Origin: JBBKWJ01 sp037968895
Lineage (GTDB): Bacteria > Actinomycetota > Acidimicrobiia > Acidimicrobiales > SZUA-35
Direction of reading: 5' to 3'
Assembly (NCBI GenBank): GCA_037968895.1
Contig: JBBKWJ010000131.1
Location: 1 to 5,549 of the forward strand
Length of the DNA stretch: 5,549 bases
Under the pieces are notes generated by a model, which saw nothing but the letters and a program-made list of their open reading frames with translations, ran no database searches and was not told the DNA's origin. The translations under genes were made by a program, and so were the position numbers. The stretch's first letter is position 1, and every line of letters starts with the position of its first letter. Of this stretch, positions 1 to 5,351 are shown piece after piece.

Positions 1-110
1 TACGTGCCGTTACCGGGCGGGTAGCGTCCCGTCAACGAGGCGGGAGTATGCGCTTCTCGATCGGTCGGTTTCGGCGATTGCGTTTCAGCGTGTTCTGGTG
101 CTGTGAGGCG

Positions 111-136
111 AACCCGACCATGCCGGGTTGCGTTTT
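111..136 (+). terminator. Possible rho-independent terminator
   Basis: AACCCG (111-116) and CGGGTT (124-129) can pair as a 6-bp stem around a 7-nt loop, and TTTT follows at 133-136. It starts four bases after a + strand TGA at 104-106, where a terminator would be expected if a gene enters from the left edge. The stem is short and the T tract is only four bases, so this is tentative. Confidence 0.3.
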
Positions 137-229
137 CCAGGGGGGGATGCGAGCTGTCCTTCGGCCGGTCCGGGGCGCTTATGCAGCATCGTGAACTGCG
201 GTTGGCTCAGTTTGGCATAAGGTAATCTC

Positions 230-248
230 CGAGAGCCGTGCGCTCTCG
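230..248. repeat. Perfect 7-bp inverted repeat (hairpin)
   Basis: CGAGAGC (230-236) and GCTCTCG (242-248) form a perfect 7-bp GC-rich stem around a 5-nt loop. No T tract follows on either strand, so it is not a convincing intrinsic terminator. It lies upstream of the small reading frame at 305 and could be a leader structure, an operator or chance. Confidence 0.35.
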
Positions 249-304
249 ACAGCGTTGCTCCGGACCCTGGTCACGTGTGGAAAGCCCGTTTGAGGAGGTG
301 CTGC

Positions 305-490
305 ATGTTCTGTGAGCAGTTTCACTGCGTGATCGTCGAAGGCCATTTCAAGACGAAGTCGGCCCTGGCGCACGGCATCAGTTGCTCGCACATCATGTGA
401 TCGGAGCTTCCGTGGACTCCCACCATCAATCGACGAACGCGGGTGGGCAGCACGCGATAGACGACCACTTCCCGAGCCACCCAAAAGGAA
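305..490 (+). pseudogene. Possible degraded N-terminus of an IS481-type transposase
   Basis: An ATG at 305 follows a near-perfect Shine-Dalgarno (AGGAGG at 293-298, 6-nt spacing) and opens 31 codons that stop at a TGA at 398-400. From residue 9 the peptide reads VIVEGHFKTKSALAHGIS, which resembles the helix-turn-helix start of IS481-family transposases (typically V-VEG-R-x-x-x-E-V-A-R-x-Y-G-[IV]-S-R-x-W). About 17 codons later, in another frame (roughly 430-494), the sequence reads ERGWAARDRRPLPEPPKRNP. This is like the arginine- and proline-rich linker (ARYRxEGxxAfxPRSRRPxxSP) that follows at that distance in the family. I therefore infer a frameshifted, truncated relic with no DDE domain. 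Similarity is judged by eye. The alternative is a genuine 31-residue peptide with a strong ribosome binding site, or chance. Confidence 0.3.
485..489 (+). promoter_or_regulatory. Ribosome binding site of the lipoprotein gene
   Basis: AAGGA stands 5 nt before the ATG at 495. It is the main reason for choosing that start, which gives an unusually long N-terminal stretch before the signal peptide. The in-frame alternatives are an ATG at 633, which leaves too little signal peptide, and a CTG at 603 with a distant GGGGAA at 585-590. Confidence 0.5.
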
Positions 491-494
491 TCCG

Positions 495-1514
495 ATGAAG
501 CGCCAACTTGCCATCGCAGCGCTTGTGCCCGAACCTCGCTGTGGCGGCGCCCTTCCAGGTCGGTGTCGGGAACTCGTCGAGCCTGGGGAACGTCAGACCA
601 CTCTGCGAACACTGTGTGCCGCCGCAGTCCTCATGCTCTCAGTCGTCGGATGCGGCGCTGGGTCCGATGTGGGTCGAGCGAGTGACGCCACGTCGACCAT
701 CGACGACACCGACGATGTGTCGGCAGCGCGAGAGCTGTGGTCGACCACCGAAACAGACGGGTATCGACTGACGGTGGAGGGCGAGGTTGGCGGACAGAGC
801 GCAAGCGTCGAAGTCACCGTTGCCGACGGAGACGAGCTCACTCGCAGCGGATTCCCCGAAACTGGAGACTTCAGCGTTGAAGGCATCTTCGATCGTTTCG
901 ACGAGGCTTTCGCGTCAGGTGCCGCAGCGTCGGGCAGCTATGACCGCCAGAGGGGTTTCCCCGTCGACATCGAGCTGGACGAAGCAGGCGACCAGCCGGG
1001 TCTCGATGTCCGCGTCGTTAACTTCCAACTGCTCGAACGACCCGATGGTTGCGATGCGCCTGACGGGTCGATTCTCGACATCGATGCCGAGCCGATTGAG
1101 TACCAGATCTTCAACGACGCTCGCCGATTCGCCGACGCTAGTGGCTGCATCGTCCGCCTCGACGTCGCGCAGCTCTTCAATGGGTCATCGTTCTGCAACT
1201 GGGAGTCGTTGCGCTACGTCGTGATCGGTGACCGAACGTCTACGGTCACCGGCGACGACCCTGTTGACCTCAGCGACGGCCACCGAACGTACGTGTTCGA
1301 TCCGAACGACGTGCTTGCTGACTTCGACGACATCGATCGTTCACAGACACTCGAGATATCAGAACTCTCTGCATCAGTCAAAGCGACAGGACTCAACGCC
1401 GAGGACGGCGAACTCTGGTTGGACAGCGACGACACCGGGGATGCCTATCTCGTGAAGGACGGAGTGGCGCGCCGGATGGTGCTCGATGCAGACAAAGCAA
1501 TTCTCTGCGAATGA
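495..1514 (+). CDS. Secreted lipoprotein, DUF6174-like domain plus unnamed C-terminal domain
   Basis: Predicted 339-residue cell-surface lipoprotein. A hydrophobic stretch (about residues 37-52) ends in a lipobox, VVGC, with the lipidated Cys at 53, followed by a Ser/Thr/Asp-rich linker. Residues about 75-178 match my recollection of the DUF6174 pattern: a Trp at 82, DGYRLTV, a VxVxDGDEL strand, a GIFDRFDEAF helix, then SYDRQRGFPVDIELD and a closing DVRVVNF strand. The cysteines often seen early in that family are absent. Residues about 200-339 form a second domain with Cys 218, 234 and 338, a YVFDPND turn and an ELWLDSDD...AYLV ending, a pattern I associate with uncharacterised actinobacterial proteins. 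The mature chain is strongly acidic. Function is unknown. The roughly 36 residues before the signal peptide are odd (Arg/Pro/Cys rich), so the start may be wrong or altered by neighbouring insertion debris. The gene is outside the mobile element and converges on it. Confidence 0.8.
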   Translation: MKRQLAIAALVPEPRCGGALPGRCRELVEPGERQTTLRTLCAAAVLMLSVVGCGAGSDVGRASDATSTIDDTDDVSAARELWSTTETDGYRLTVEGEVGGQSASVEVTVADGDELTRSGFPETGDFSVEGIFDRFDEAFASGAAASGSYDRQRGFPVDIELDEAGDQPGLDVRVVNFQLLERPDGCDAPDGSILDIDAEPIEYQIFNDARRFADASGCIVRLDVAQLFNGSSFCNWESLRYVVIGDRTSTVTGDDPVDLSDGHRTYVFDPNDVLADFDDIDRSQTLEISELSASVKATGLNAEDGELWLDSDDTGDAYLVKDGVARRMVLDADKAILCE

Positions 1515-1571
1515 CCCGTGCCCCAATCCACTTTGCCACCTCGCCCGAACGACTGACCGCATGACCTGAAG

Positions 1572-1596
1572 CGGTTGGCGGCTCCGACATCAACCG
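1572..1596. repeat. Inverted repeat CGGTTG/CAACCG
   Basis: CGGTTG (1572-1577) pairs with CAACCG (1591-1596) around a 13-nt loop, 58 bases after the lipoprotein stop codon. A role in 3' end formation of that gene is possible. There is no T tract. Confidence 0.35.
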
Positions 1597-1607
1597 AAAG
1601 GACGACC

Positions 1608-1634
1608 TCGCTGGCCCGATTGCTTCGCCAGCGA
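1608..1634. repeat. Perfect 8-bp inverted repeat between convergent genes
   Basis: TCGCTGGC (1608-1615) and GCCAGCGA (1627-1634) pair perfectly around an 11-nt loop. It is the strongest hairpin in the gap after the lipoprotein gene and would form on both strands, as a bidirectional terminator or mRNA-stabilising structure would. The right arm overlaps the first ATAAC copy of the region. Confidence 0.45.
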
Positions 1635-1764
1635 TAACCGCCGCAGTCAGAGAAGAACCAACCTTGCGAGAAGGCTCATAACGCTCACTCGTCGATCGTC
1701 TCAGGCCGAGCAGAACCGGCAATATCACTCGCCGCACCAGAGGGTCTGGCCAAGCCGAAACCAC

Positions 1765-1787
1765 ACATAACGTCCGCTCGGAATCAC
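1765..1787 (+). repeat. Candidate right terminal inverted repeat
   Basis: Reading inward from the predicted right end, ACATAAC (1765-1771) is followed after 10 nt by AATCAC (1782-1787). The same two blocks, 9 nt apart, occur in inverted orientation upstream of the recombinase operon (5322-5343). A one-base gap aligns the two ends, with a few further matches in between. The position, beyond the 3' end of the last recombinase gene, suits an element end. The match is imperfect and was found by eye. Confidence 0.4.
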
Positions 1788-1808
1788 TCGATCGCTCCCA
1801 TGGCAGGT

Positions 1809-1831
1809 GCGCTACTTCGGCCCAAGTGCGC
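1809..1831 (-). repeat. Hairpin downstream of the TnpB-like gene
   Basis: GCGC (1809-1812) and ACTT (1814-1817) pair with AAGT (1824-1827) and GCGC (1828-1831). This gives an 8-bp stem with one bulged T at 1813 and the 6-nt loop CGGCCC. It starts about 60 bases past the tnpB-like stop codon and could end or protect the recombinase transcript. No T tract follows on the - strand. The right arm shares its sequence with the GTGCGCTA direct repeat (1807-1814 and 1826-1833). Confidence 0.4.
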
Positions 1832-1892
1832 TAGCTCGTTATACCGGGTGCAGGGTAGCTTCGATAGCGTCTTCCTCTCTACAGTCCACAAG

Positions 1893-4034
1893 CTAGGCCA
1901 GATCGGTAGCTCGTTTGCTCCCAGTGACAGCGTTCTCAATGGCACCCCGGCTAGGAGCCTCACCTAGTTGGTCGAGTAGTTCGGTGATGCGGTTTGCCAT
2001 GGCGGTGTGGCGTTCGATTTCTCGTGGCCAGTTGCGTTCGGTGGCGTCTTTGATGAGTTGGTGTTCGGTGGCGAGTCGTTCTCGTAGGCGTGGTGCGTAG
2101 GCGCTGGTGGTGAAGAATTTGGTGCAGCGTAGGAACAGGTCGCATTCGCATGGTCCTTCTTGTGGCATCCGGAGGCAGTGGCCGAGTTCGAGTTCAGTTT
2201 TGAGGAAGTTGGTCTTGAGCCAGTTCACGGTTTGTTCGTCGAGTTGGTTGGTGATGAGTGCTTCGGCGGCGGGTCCTGCGATCTTGGCGCCGCCGGCGAT
2301 GATCTGGGTGTAGTGCTCTTTGATGACGGGGTCGCTGATTCGTGAGTAGAGCGATGACATGGTTGCGCTGCGGTGGCCGAGGATGGCCATGATGGTTTGG
2401 ATGCGGGCTCCGCCTTCGGCGAGTTGGGTACCGACGGTGTGGCGAAAGCGGTGTGGTGTGATGGTTGGGTTGCCGTCGGCGTTGAGGAGCCCAGCAGCGG
2501 TGCAGGCGACTTTGAGTGGTTTCGTAAACAGGTAATGGATGCCCATTGGTTTGCCGCGGCGGGTGAAAACATTCTTGACGGGCCGGCCGACGGATCGGTC
2601 GTGCCGCGCGGCTGCGTTTCTTTGTTGGGAGAGGCCAATCACATGTTGAAGTGCCTCAGCGGCCTGGGGGTGCAGCGGCACCATGCGTTCGGTCTGGGTC
2701 TTGCCGATGGGTATTCGCAGACGTGGGTAGCCGTCGGGGTATGTGTCGAGGCAGTCGAGCGCGAGGCGTGCGATCTCATGTCGTCGCCCGCCGCTCCACC
2801 GCAACGTGAGCAGTGCTGCTTGTTGGTAGGGGTCTTCGATCGTGTCGACTTCTTCCATTAGCCGGTCGAGTTCATCTCGGGGGATGAACCGTGGAAGCCG
2901 CAACGGTGGCCTGGGCAGATCGGTGCGTGACAGTAGCGGTCGGCCTGGGACGTCGTCCCAGCCCCATTGGCTGGTTTCACGGAAGAAGATCAGGAGCGGG
3001 CTGAGGTAGGTTTGGCGTGTTTGCAGGGCGAGTGGTTTGCCGTTGCGTGGGTTGATGTAGTCGTGCAGGTACGCAATGAACTCTTCGATGTGGGTTCGGT
3101 CCAGCTCCTTGAGGCTCTTCATGTCTGGGTGAGCTTCGGCGAGCCATCGCAGTAGATATCGGAACGAGTCACGAGCAGCTCGTGCTGATCCAATCTGGTC
3201 TTGGCTGTTCAGCCGTCCGCGTAGCCAGCGTTCGATAGGGGCTGCGATGGCTGGTGGGGTGTCTGGTGGGGTCAGTCTGTCTTGCCATCCAGCTGTGCTG
3301 CGGAGTTGGCGGTGTGGAGCTTCGGCGATCTGGCCGATGTGGAACAGCAGTACATGGACGCCGGGGAGGCGGGAGAGTGTTGGTGTGGCGAACTCTTTGA
3401 CGGCGTCTTCGGCGGTAAGTCCACGTCTCACTGCGCCAATACGAGATGCTCGGATATAGCCGGCATCGGAGTGTTCGCAGTGCCGAGCGATCTCGTCTCG
3501 GAACCGCACCAAGTCGTCGTAGGTGATTGTGGTCAGATCCGGGTCACCGCGCCATAGCGCCAGACGCGAGAAGCTCCACGTGAGTGACGATCGTGACGCA
3601 GCGCCAGGTTTGTATCCGAGCCGAACCATCTGTTCAACGTGTGAGTCGAGTAGGTCGAGATCGAAACCCATTTTTGGTCCGACTCGAGGGTCGAACAAAC
3701 TGCCGTTGTTGCGGCTCACGATCCAGTCGGTGTCGCAAGCGACGCCGTGGACCAAGCTCATGTAGGTGATGTATGAACCGCCTTCAGATGACGGACCGGT
3801 AGTTCGTTTCACACCCCAAGGCCGGTCGGACAGGTCCAGGCGCACGAGCAGTGGTTCGTCGAACCATTCCTCCAGATCGGGCCAGCGTTCCACGAAACGG
3901 TCGTAGGCCGCCCGTCTCGCAACGCCACTCGGCCGTGTGCCGTACACGTCTTTTATCCACTTGAAGTAGAGATCCCGGTCAGCGTGAACCCTTCGAGGTG
4001 GAGCCGAGGCGATCGCCAAAGGTTCGCTACTCAC
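1893..4034 (-). CDS. tnpB: Tyrosine recombinase, TnpB-like, with C-terminal cysteine cluster
   Basis: Integrase/transposase of the phage-integrase superfamily, which cuts and rejoins DNA through a 3'-phosphotyrosine. With the GTG start at 4034 it has 713 residues, longer than Tn554 TnpB (about 630). Residues 1 to about 260 are a long N-terminal region typical of large B-type recombinases. A SAM-like core-binding domain spans about 271-366 and the catalytic domain about 376-579. The full active set is visible: R417 (GGRRHE), K445 (IGKTQTER), H528 and R531 (PHRFRHT), H554 (ILGHRS) and the nucleophile Y563 (SSLYSRIS). After it come four cysteines, C620, C629, C631 and C637, followed by FFTT, as in Tn554-type TnpB proteins and probably metal binding, then a helical tail. 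The chosen start overlaps the upstream stop codon in GTGAGTAG, implying translational coupling. ATG codons at 4058 or 4271 are in frame but overlap the upstream gene further. Confidence 0.9.
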   Translation of the reverse strand: MSSEPLAIASAPPRRVHADRDLYFKWIKDVYGTRPSGVARRAAYDRFVERWPDLEEWFDEPLLVRLDLSDRPWGVKRTTGPSSEGGSYITYMSLVHGVACDTDWIVSRNNGSLFDPRVGPKMGFDLDLLDSHVEQMVRLGYKPGAASRSSLTWSFSRLALWRGDPDLTTITYDDLVRFRDEIARHCEHSDAGYIRASRIGAVRRGLTAEDAVKEFATPTLSRLPGVHVLLFHIGQIAEAPHRQLRSTAGWQDRLTPPDTPPAIAAPIERWLRGRLNSQDQIGSARAARDSFRYLLRWLAEAHPDMKSLKELDRTHIEEFIAYLHDYINPRNGKPLALQTRQTYLSPLLIFFRETSQWGWDDVPGRPLLSRTDLPRPPLRLPRFIPRDELDRLMEEVDTIEDPYQQAALLTLRWSGGRRHEIARLALDCLDTYPDGYPRLRIPIGKTQTERMVPLHPQAAEALQHVIGLSQQRNAAARHDRSVGRPVKNVFTRRGKPMGIHYLFTKPLKVACTAAGLLNADGNPTITPHRFRHTVGTQLAEGGARIQTIMAILGHRSATMSSLYSRISDPVIKEHYTQIIAGGAKIAGPAAEALITNQLDEQTVNWLKTNFLKTELELGHCLRMPQEGPCECDLFLRCTKFFTTSAYAPRLRERLATEHQLIKDATERNWPREIERHTAMANRITELLDQLGEAPSRGAIENAVTGSKRATDLA
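4027..4034 (-). promoter_or_regulatory. Overlapping stop/start joining the two recombinase genes
   Basis: On the - strand GTGAGTAG contains the GTG start proposed for the TnpB-like gene and, in another frame, the TAG stop of the TnpA-like gene. A weak GGTGG ribosome binding site lies 5 nt upstream, inside the glycine codons that end the first protein. The overlap suggests that translation of the second recombinase depends on ribosomes finishing the first. This also argues against the longer in-frame starts upstream. Confidence 0.55.
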
Positions 4035-5163
4035 CGCCGCCACCGATGGCCTGTACATATTCGGCGAGTACGGCTTCATCGGAGATACGGGTGTAGATCT
4101 TGGTCGAGTCTGGCGATGCGTGACCGAGTCGGCGTTGCAGGGTGAGCTGGCGCATGCCGCCTTCCCACATCGCGGTGGCATGGGTATGACGTAGCGCGTG
4201 TGGCGTGGTGTCTGGTGTTCGTATCCCAAGCGCTTCCATTCGACGTGCAAACAATCGAACCACTGCGTCATAACTCAATGGCTTCAGCCGCGAGTCATGG
4301 TTCCCGCCGACCAAGAACAAGAACGGACTGGTCGCCTCTGATGGACGCTCACGCATGACATAGCGGCTCACCGCCTCCAGCGTTCTGGGCTCGTGAAGGT
4401 CCACGATCCGCTCAGCACGAGACTTGCCTCGTAGCCCGCGAGGGTGATCGTCTCGCTTTCGGATGATGACTCGTCGCTGGCCATAGGAGACATCTTCGAG
4501 ATGCAGCGACAACGCCTCACCAGGTCGAAGACCGCCATCGAGCATCAACAGGAAGACAGCCGTGTCGCGCAGCTTGCGCAAGCTCCCAAAGAATGCGTCG
4601 AGGTCAGCCTGGCACATCGGGCGAGGCAAGCGAAGCGGAACTCGCACCCCGACTGAGCGTCGAACCGGTTGCTGGCGACTCGCTCGGCCCATGAAAGGCT
4701 GGTGGCGATCCGACACCCTGGCAAGGACCGGGTCGGGGCGTGTCTGCATTGGTGACTCTGAGAGATACTCGCCAGCAGCGATCGCCCACTCGAAGAAGCT
4801 CGACACACCGGCAAGCGTCCGATTGACCGATGCAGGCGACAGCACAGGGACCGGCCGACCACCGCCGGCCACGGCGCTCAATCCCAGACGTTGCGCTGAG
4901 CGGCCCGACGGCTCCTTGCGCAAGAAACTCAGCAATCGCAGCGCGGCTGGGGGGTCGAATTCCAACCAACCCATGTCCTCGCTAGCCAGGAAGTTGAAGA
5001 AGCGGCGCAAATCGTTCCCGTAAGCGCACAGCGTGTTTGGCGAAAAGCCGCGTTCACCAAGATGAGCAAGAAACCGATCGGCGACCACGACAGGCTCGCC
5101 GGCATCGTCCACCAGCCTGACAGCCCTGACAACTCCGTCGGTACGGACCCTGATCACCCGCAT
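4027..5163 (-). CDS. tnpA: Tyrosine recombinase, TnpA-like
   Basis: 378-residue integrase of the XerC/D-like phage-integrase superfamily, close to the 361 residues of Tn554 TnpA. Residues about 25-135 form the SAM-like core-binding domain (VVADRFLAHLGERGFSPNTL onward). The catalytic domain follows from about 180. All active-site residues are visible: R213 (GGLRPGEAL), K247 (RGKSRAER), H322 and R325 (PHALRHTH), H348 (LGHAS) and nucleophile Y357 (KIYTRIS). The ATG at 5163 has GGAG 6 nt upstream. The C-terminus after the tyrosine (YTRISDEAVLAEYVQAI) mirrors that of its partner (YSRISDPVIKEHYTQII), so the two proteins are related and probably act together on the same ends. Its stop overlaps the partner's start, and a possible 40-codon frame ends 3 nt before its ATG. 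An ordinary XerC-like phage integrase is the alternative, but the tandem partner favours a transposon role. Confidence 0.9.
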   Translation of the reverse strand: MRVIRVRTDGVVRAVRLVDDAGEPVVVADRFLAHLGERGFSPNTLCAYGNDLRRFFNFLASEDMGWLEFDPPAALRLLSFLRKEPSGRSAQRLGLSAVAGGGRPVPVLSPASVNRTLAGVSSFFEWAIAAGEYLSESPMQTRPDPVLARVSDRHQPFMGRASRQQPVRRSVGVRVPLRLPRPMCQADLDAFFGSLRKLRDTAVFLLMLDGGLRPGEALSLHLEDVSYGQRRVIIRKRDDHPRGLRGKSRAERIVDLHEPRTLEAVSRYVMRERPSEATSPFLFLVGGNHDSRLKPLSYDAVVRLFARRMEALGIRTPDTTPHALRHTHATAMWEGGMRQLTLQRRLGHASPDSTKIYTRISDEAVLAEYVQAIGGGGE

Positions 5164-5166
5164 CAG

Positions 5167-5289
5167 TCACTCCGTGCTGATCGTGCGAGCGGCCTGACAA
5201 GCCAGCGCGAGAAGGACGGCATGGAGGTTGTCTGACACCGCAAATCCCCTTCGCCGATCTAGCCCGTCCTCCAGCTCTAACAGGTTCAC
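5167..5289 (-). CDS. Possible 40-residue leader protein of the recombinase operon
   Basis: A GTG at 5289 with GGAG 5 nt upstream opens 40 codons that stop at a TGA 3 nt before the TnpA-like ATG. The product starts VNLLELEDGLDRRRGFAVSD and continues with an Ala/Leu-rich stretch (HAVLLALACQAARTI). It has no recognisable domain. The tail looks able to form a helix but is short for a membrane span. The frame lies wholly inside the predicted element; it is closed upstream by the TAA contained in the terminal repeat at 5338-5340. Its tight spacing to the recombinase gene suggests either a genuine small protein, such as an accessory or excision-type factor, or a translated leader that sets recombinase expression. 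It could also be chance; no family evidence supports it. Confidence 0.35.
   Translation of the reverse strand: MNLLELEDGLDRRRGFAVSDNLHAVLLALACQAARTISTE
5170..5173 (-). promoter_or_regulatory. Ribosome binding site of the TnpA-like gene
   Basis: GGAG on the - strand lies 6 nt before the ATG at 5163 and fixes that start. It overlaps the last sense codon of the possible leader peptide, so ribosomes finishing the peptide would be placed at the recombinase start. Confidence 0.6.
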
Positions 5290-5321
5290 AACCGCTCCGC
5301 TTGACGAAGACAGCGAACCCC

Positions 5322-5343
5322 GTGATTTCTCGGCCAGTTATGT
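5322..5343 (-). repeat. Candidate left terminal inverted repeat
   Basis: On the - strand, reading inward, ACATAAC (5343-5337) is followed after 9 nt by AATCAC (5327-5322). The same blocks lie inverted at 1765-1787 with a 10-nt gap. The outer edge coincides, within a few bases, with the point where the Tn3-family transposase reading frame stops resembling its family, which independently supports an element boundary here. Confidence 0.45.
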
Positions 5344-5351
5344 CCAGATAA
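5338..5351. other. Core-like palindrome at the insertion junction
   Basis: TTAT (5338-5341), six bases GTCCAG (5342-5347) and ATAA (5348-5351) form inverted 4-bp arms around a 6-nt spacer. This is the geometry of a tyrosine-recombinase crossover core. One arm belongs to the terminal repeat and the other to the Tn3-family transposase codons. Four-base AT arms are common by chance, so the position is the main argument. Confidence 0.35.

Larger units (their letters stand above)
1..304. other. Leading intergenic region, no identified gene
   Basis: I find no gene with a recognisable product here. A + strand frame runs in from the window edge and stops at a TGA at 104-106. It could be the last 34 codons of an upstream gene, because a small hairpin followed by TTTT comes directly after it, but the residues are not recognisable and a chance frame is equally likely. 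A second + frame is open from 3 to 194 without any family signal. There is a run of seven G at 140-146. A TTGGCT (202-207) and a TAATCT (223-228) stand 15 bases apart and could be a weak promoter reading toward 305, but this is poorly supported. Confidence 0.5.
1515..1892. other. Convergent intergenic region holding the right end of the mobile element
   Basis: This gap lies between the stop of the + strand lipoprotein gene and the stop of the - strand TnpB-like gene. No credible gene is visible. It holds three hairpins (1572-1596, 1608-1634, 1809-1831) and three short ATAAC-containing direct repeats. It also holds the candidate right terminal repeat at 1765-1787. None of the hairpins is followed by a T tract, so termination here, if it occurs, is not by a classical intrinsic signal. 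Confidence 0.6.
1765..5343 (-). mobile_element. Two-recombinase transposon (Tn554/RIT-like core), about 3.58 kb
   Basis: The unit consists of a - strand operon of two complete tyrosine recombinases, possibly led by a 40-residue peptide, bounded by candidate imperfect inverted repeats. At its 5' side it abuts the C-terminal coding part of a Tn3-family transposase, whose similarity ends at the repeat. At its 3' side lies a non-coding gap and an unrelated lipoprotein gene. The pairing of a shorter recombinase A and a longer recombinase B with a C-terminal cysteine cluster is the arrangement of Tn554-type elements. RIT elements have three recombinases and terminal inverted repeats. This one fits neither fully: there is no tnpC, no third recombinase and no passenger gene. 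The ends are inferred; the mobile nature of the unit is well supported. Confidence 0.65.

Noticed and set aside
322..612. A 96-codon - strand frame overlapping the lipoprotein start
   Set aside because: There is no ribosome binding site or family signal, and it is antisense to the signal-peptide region.
1393..1764. A 123-codon frame on the - strand downstream of the TnpB-like gene, in the place of tnpC
   Set aside because: The product is Arg/Pro/Ser rich without a hydrophobic or helical pattern. It overlaps the lipoprotein coding end antisense and shows no TnpC likeness. It reads as a chance frame in high-GC DNA.
1724..1770. Rejoining of the Tn3-family transposase end on the - strand just beyond the right terminus (frame giving VWFRLGQTLWCGE after the GTTAT)
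   Set aside because: The tail only loosely resembles the family's ending (FRLDM-type). I could not make a convincing continuation, so I do not claim a split gene with both halves preserved.
2373..2861. A 162-codon + strand frame opposite the TnpB-like catalytic domain
   Set aside because: It lies wholly antisense to a gene with a clear family signature, and its product shows no domain. It is a shadow of the codon bias of the real gene.
4035..4271. N-terminal extension of the TnpB-like protein to an ATG at 4271 (792 residues)
   Set aside because: Those 79 codons lie inside the catalytic 3' part of the TnpA-like gene, are Pro/Arg/Ser rich with no domain pattern, and lack a clear ribosome binding site. 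The GTG at 4034 gives a normal operon overlap.
4562..5023. A 153-codon + strand frame opposite the TnpA-like gene
   Set aside because: It is antisense to a strongly supported recombinase and encodes an Arg/Ser-rich chain with no recognisable features.
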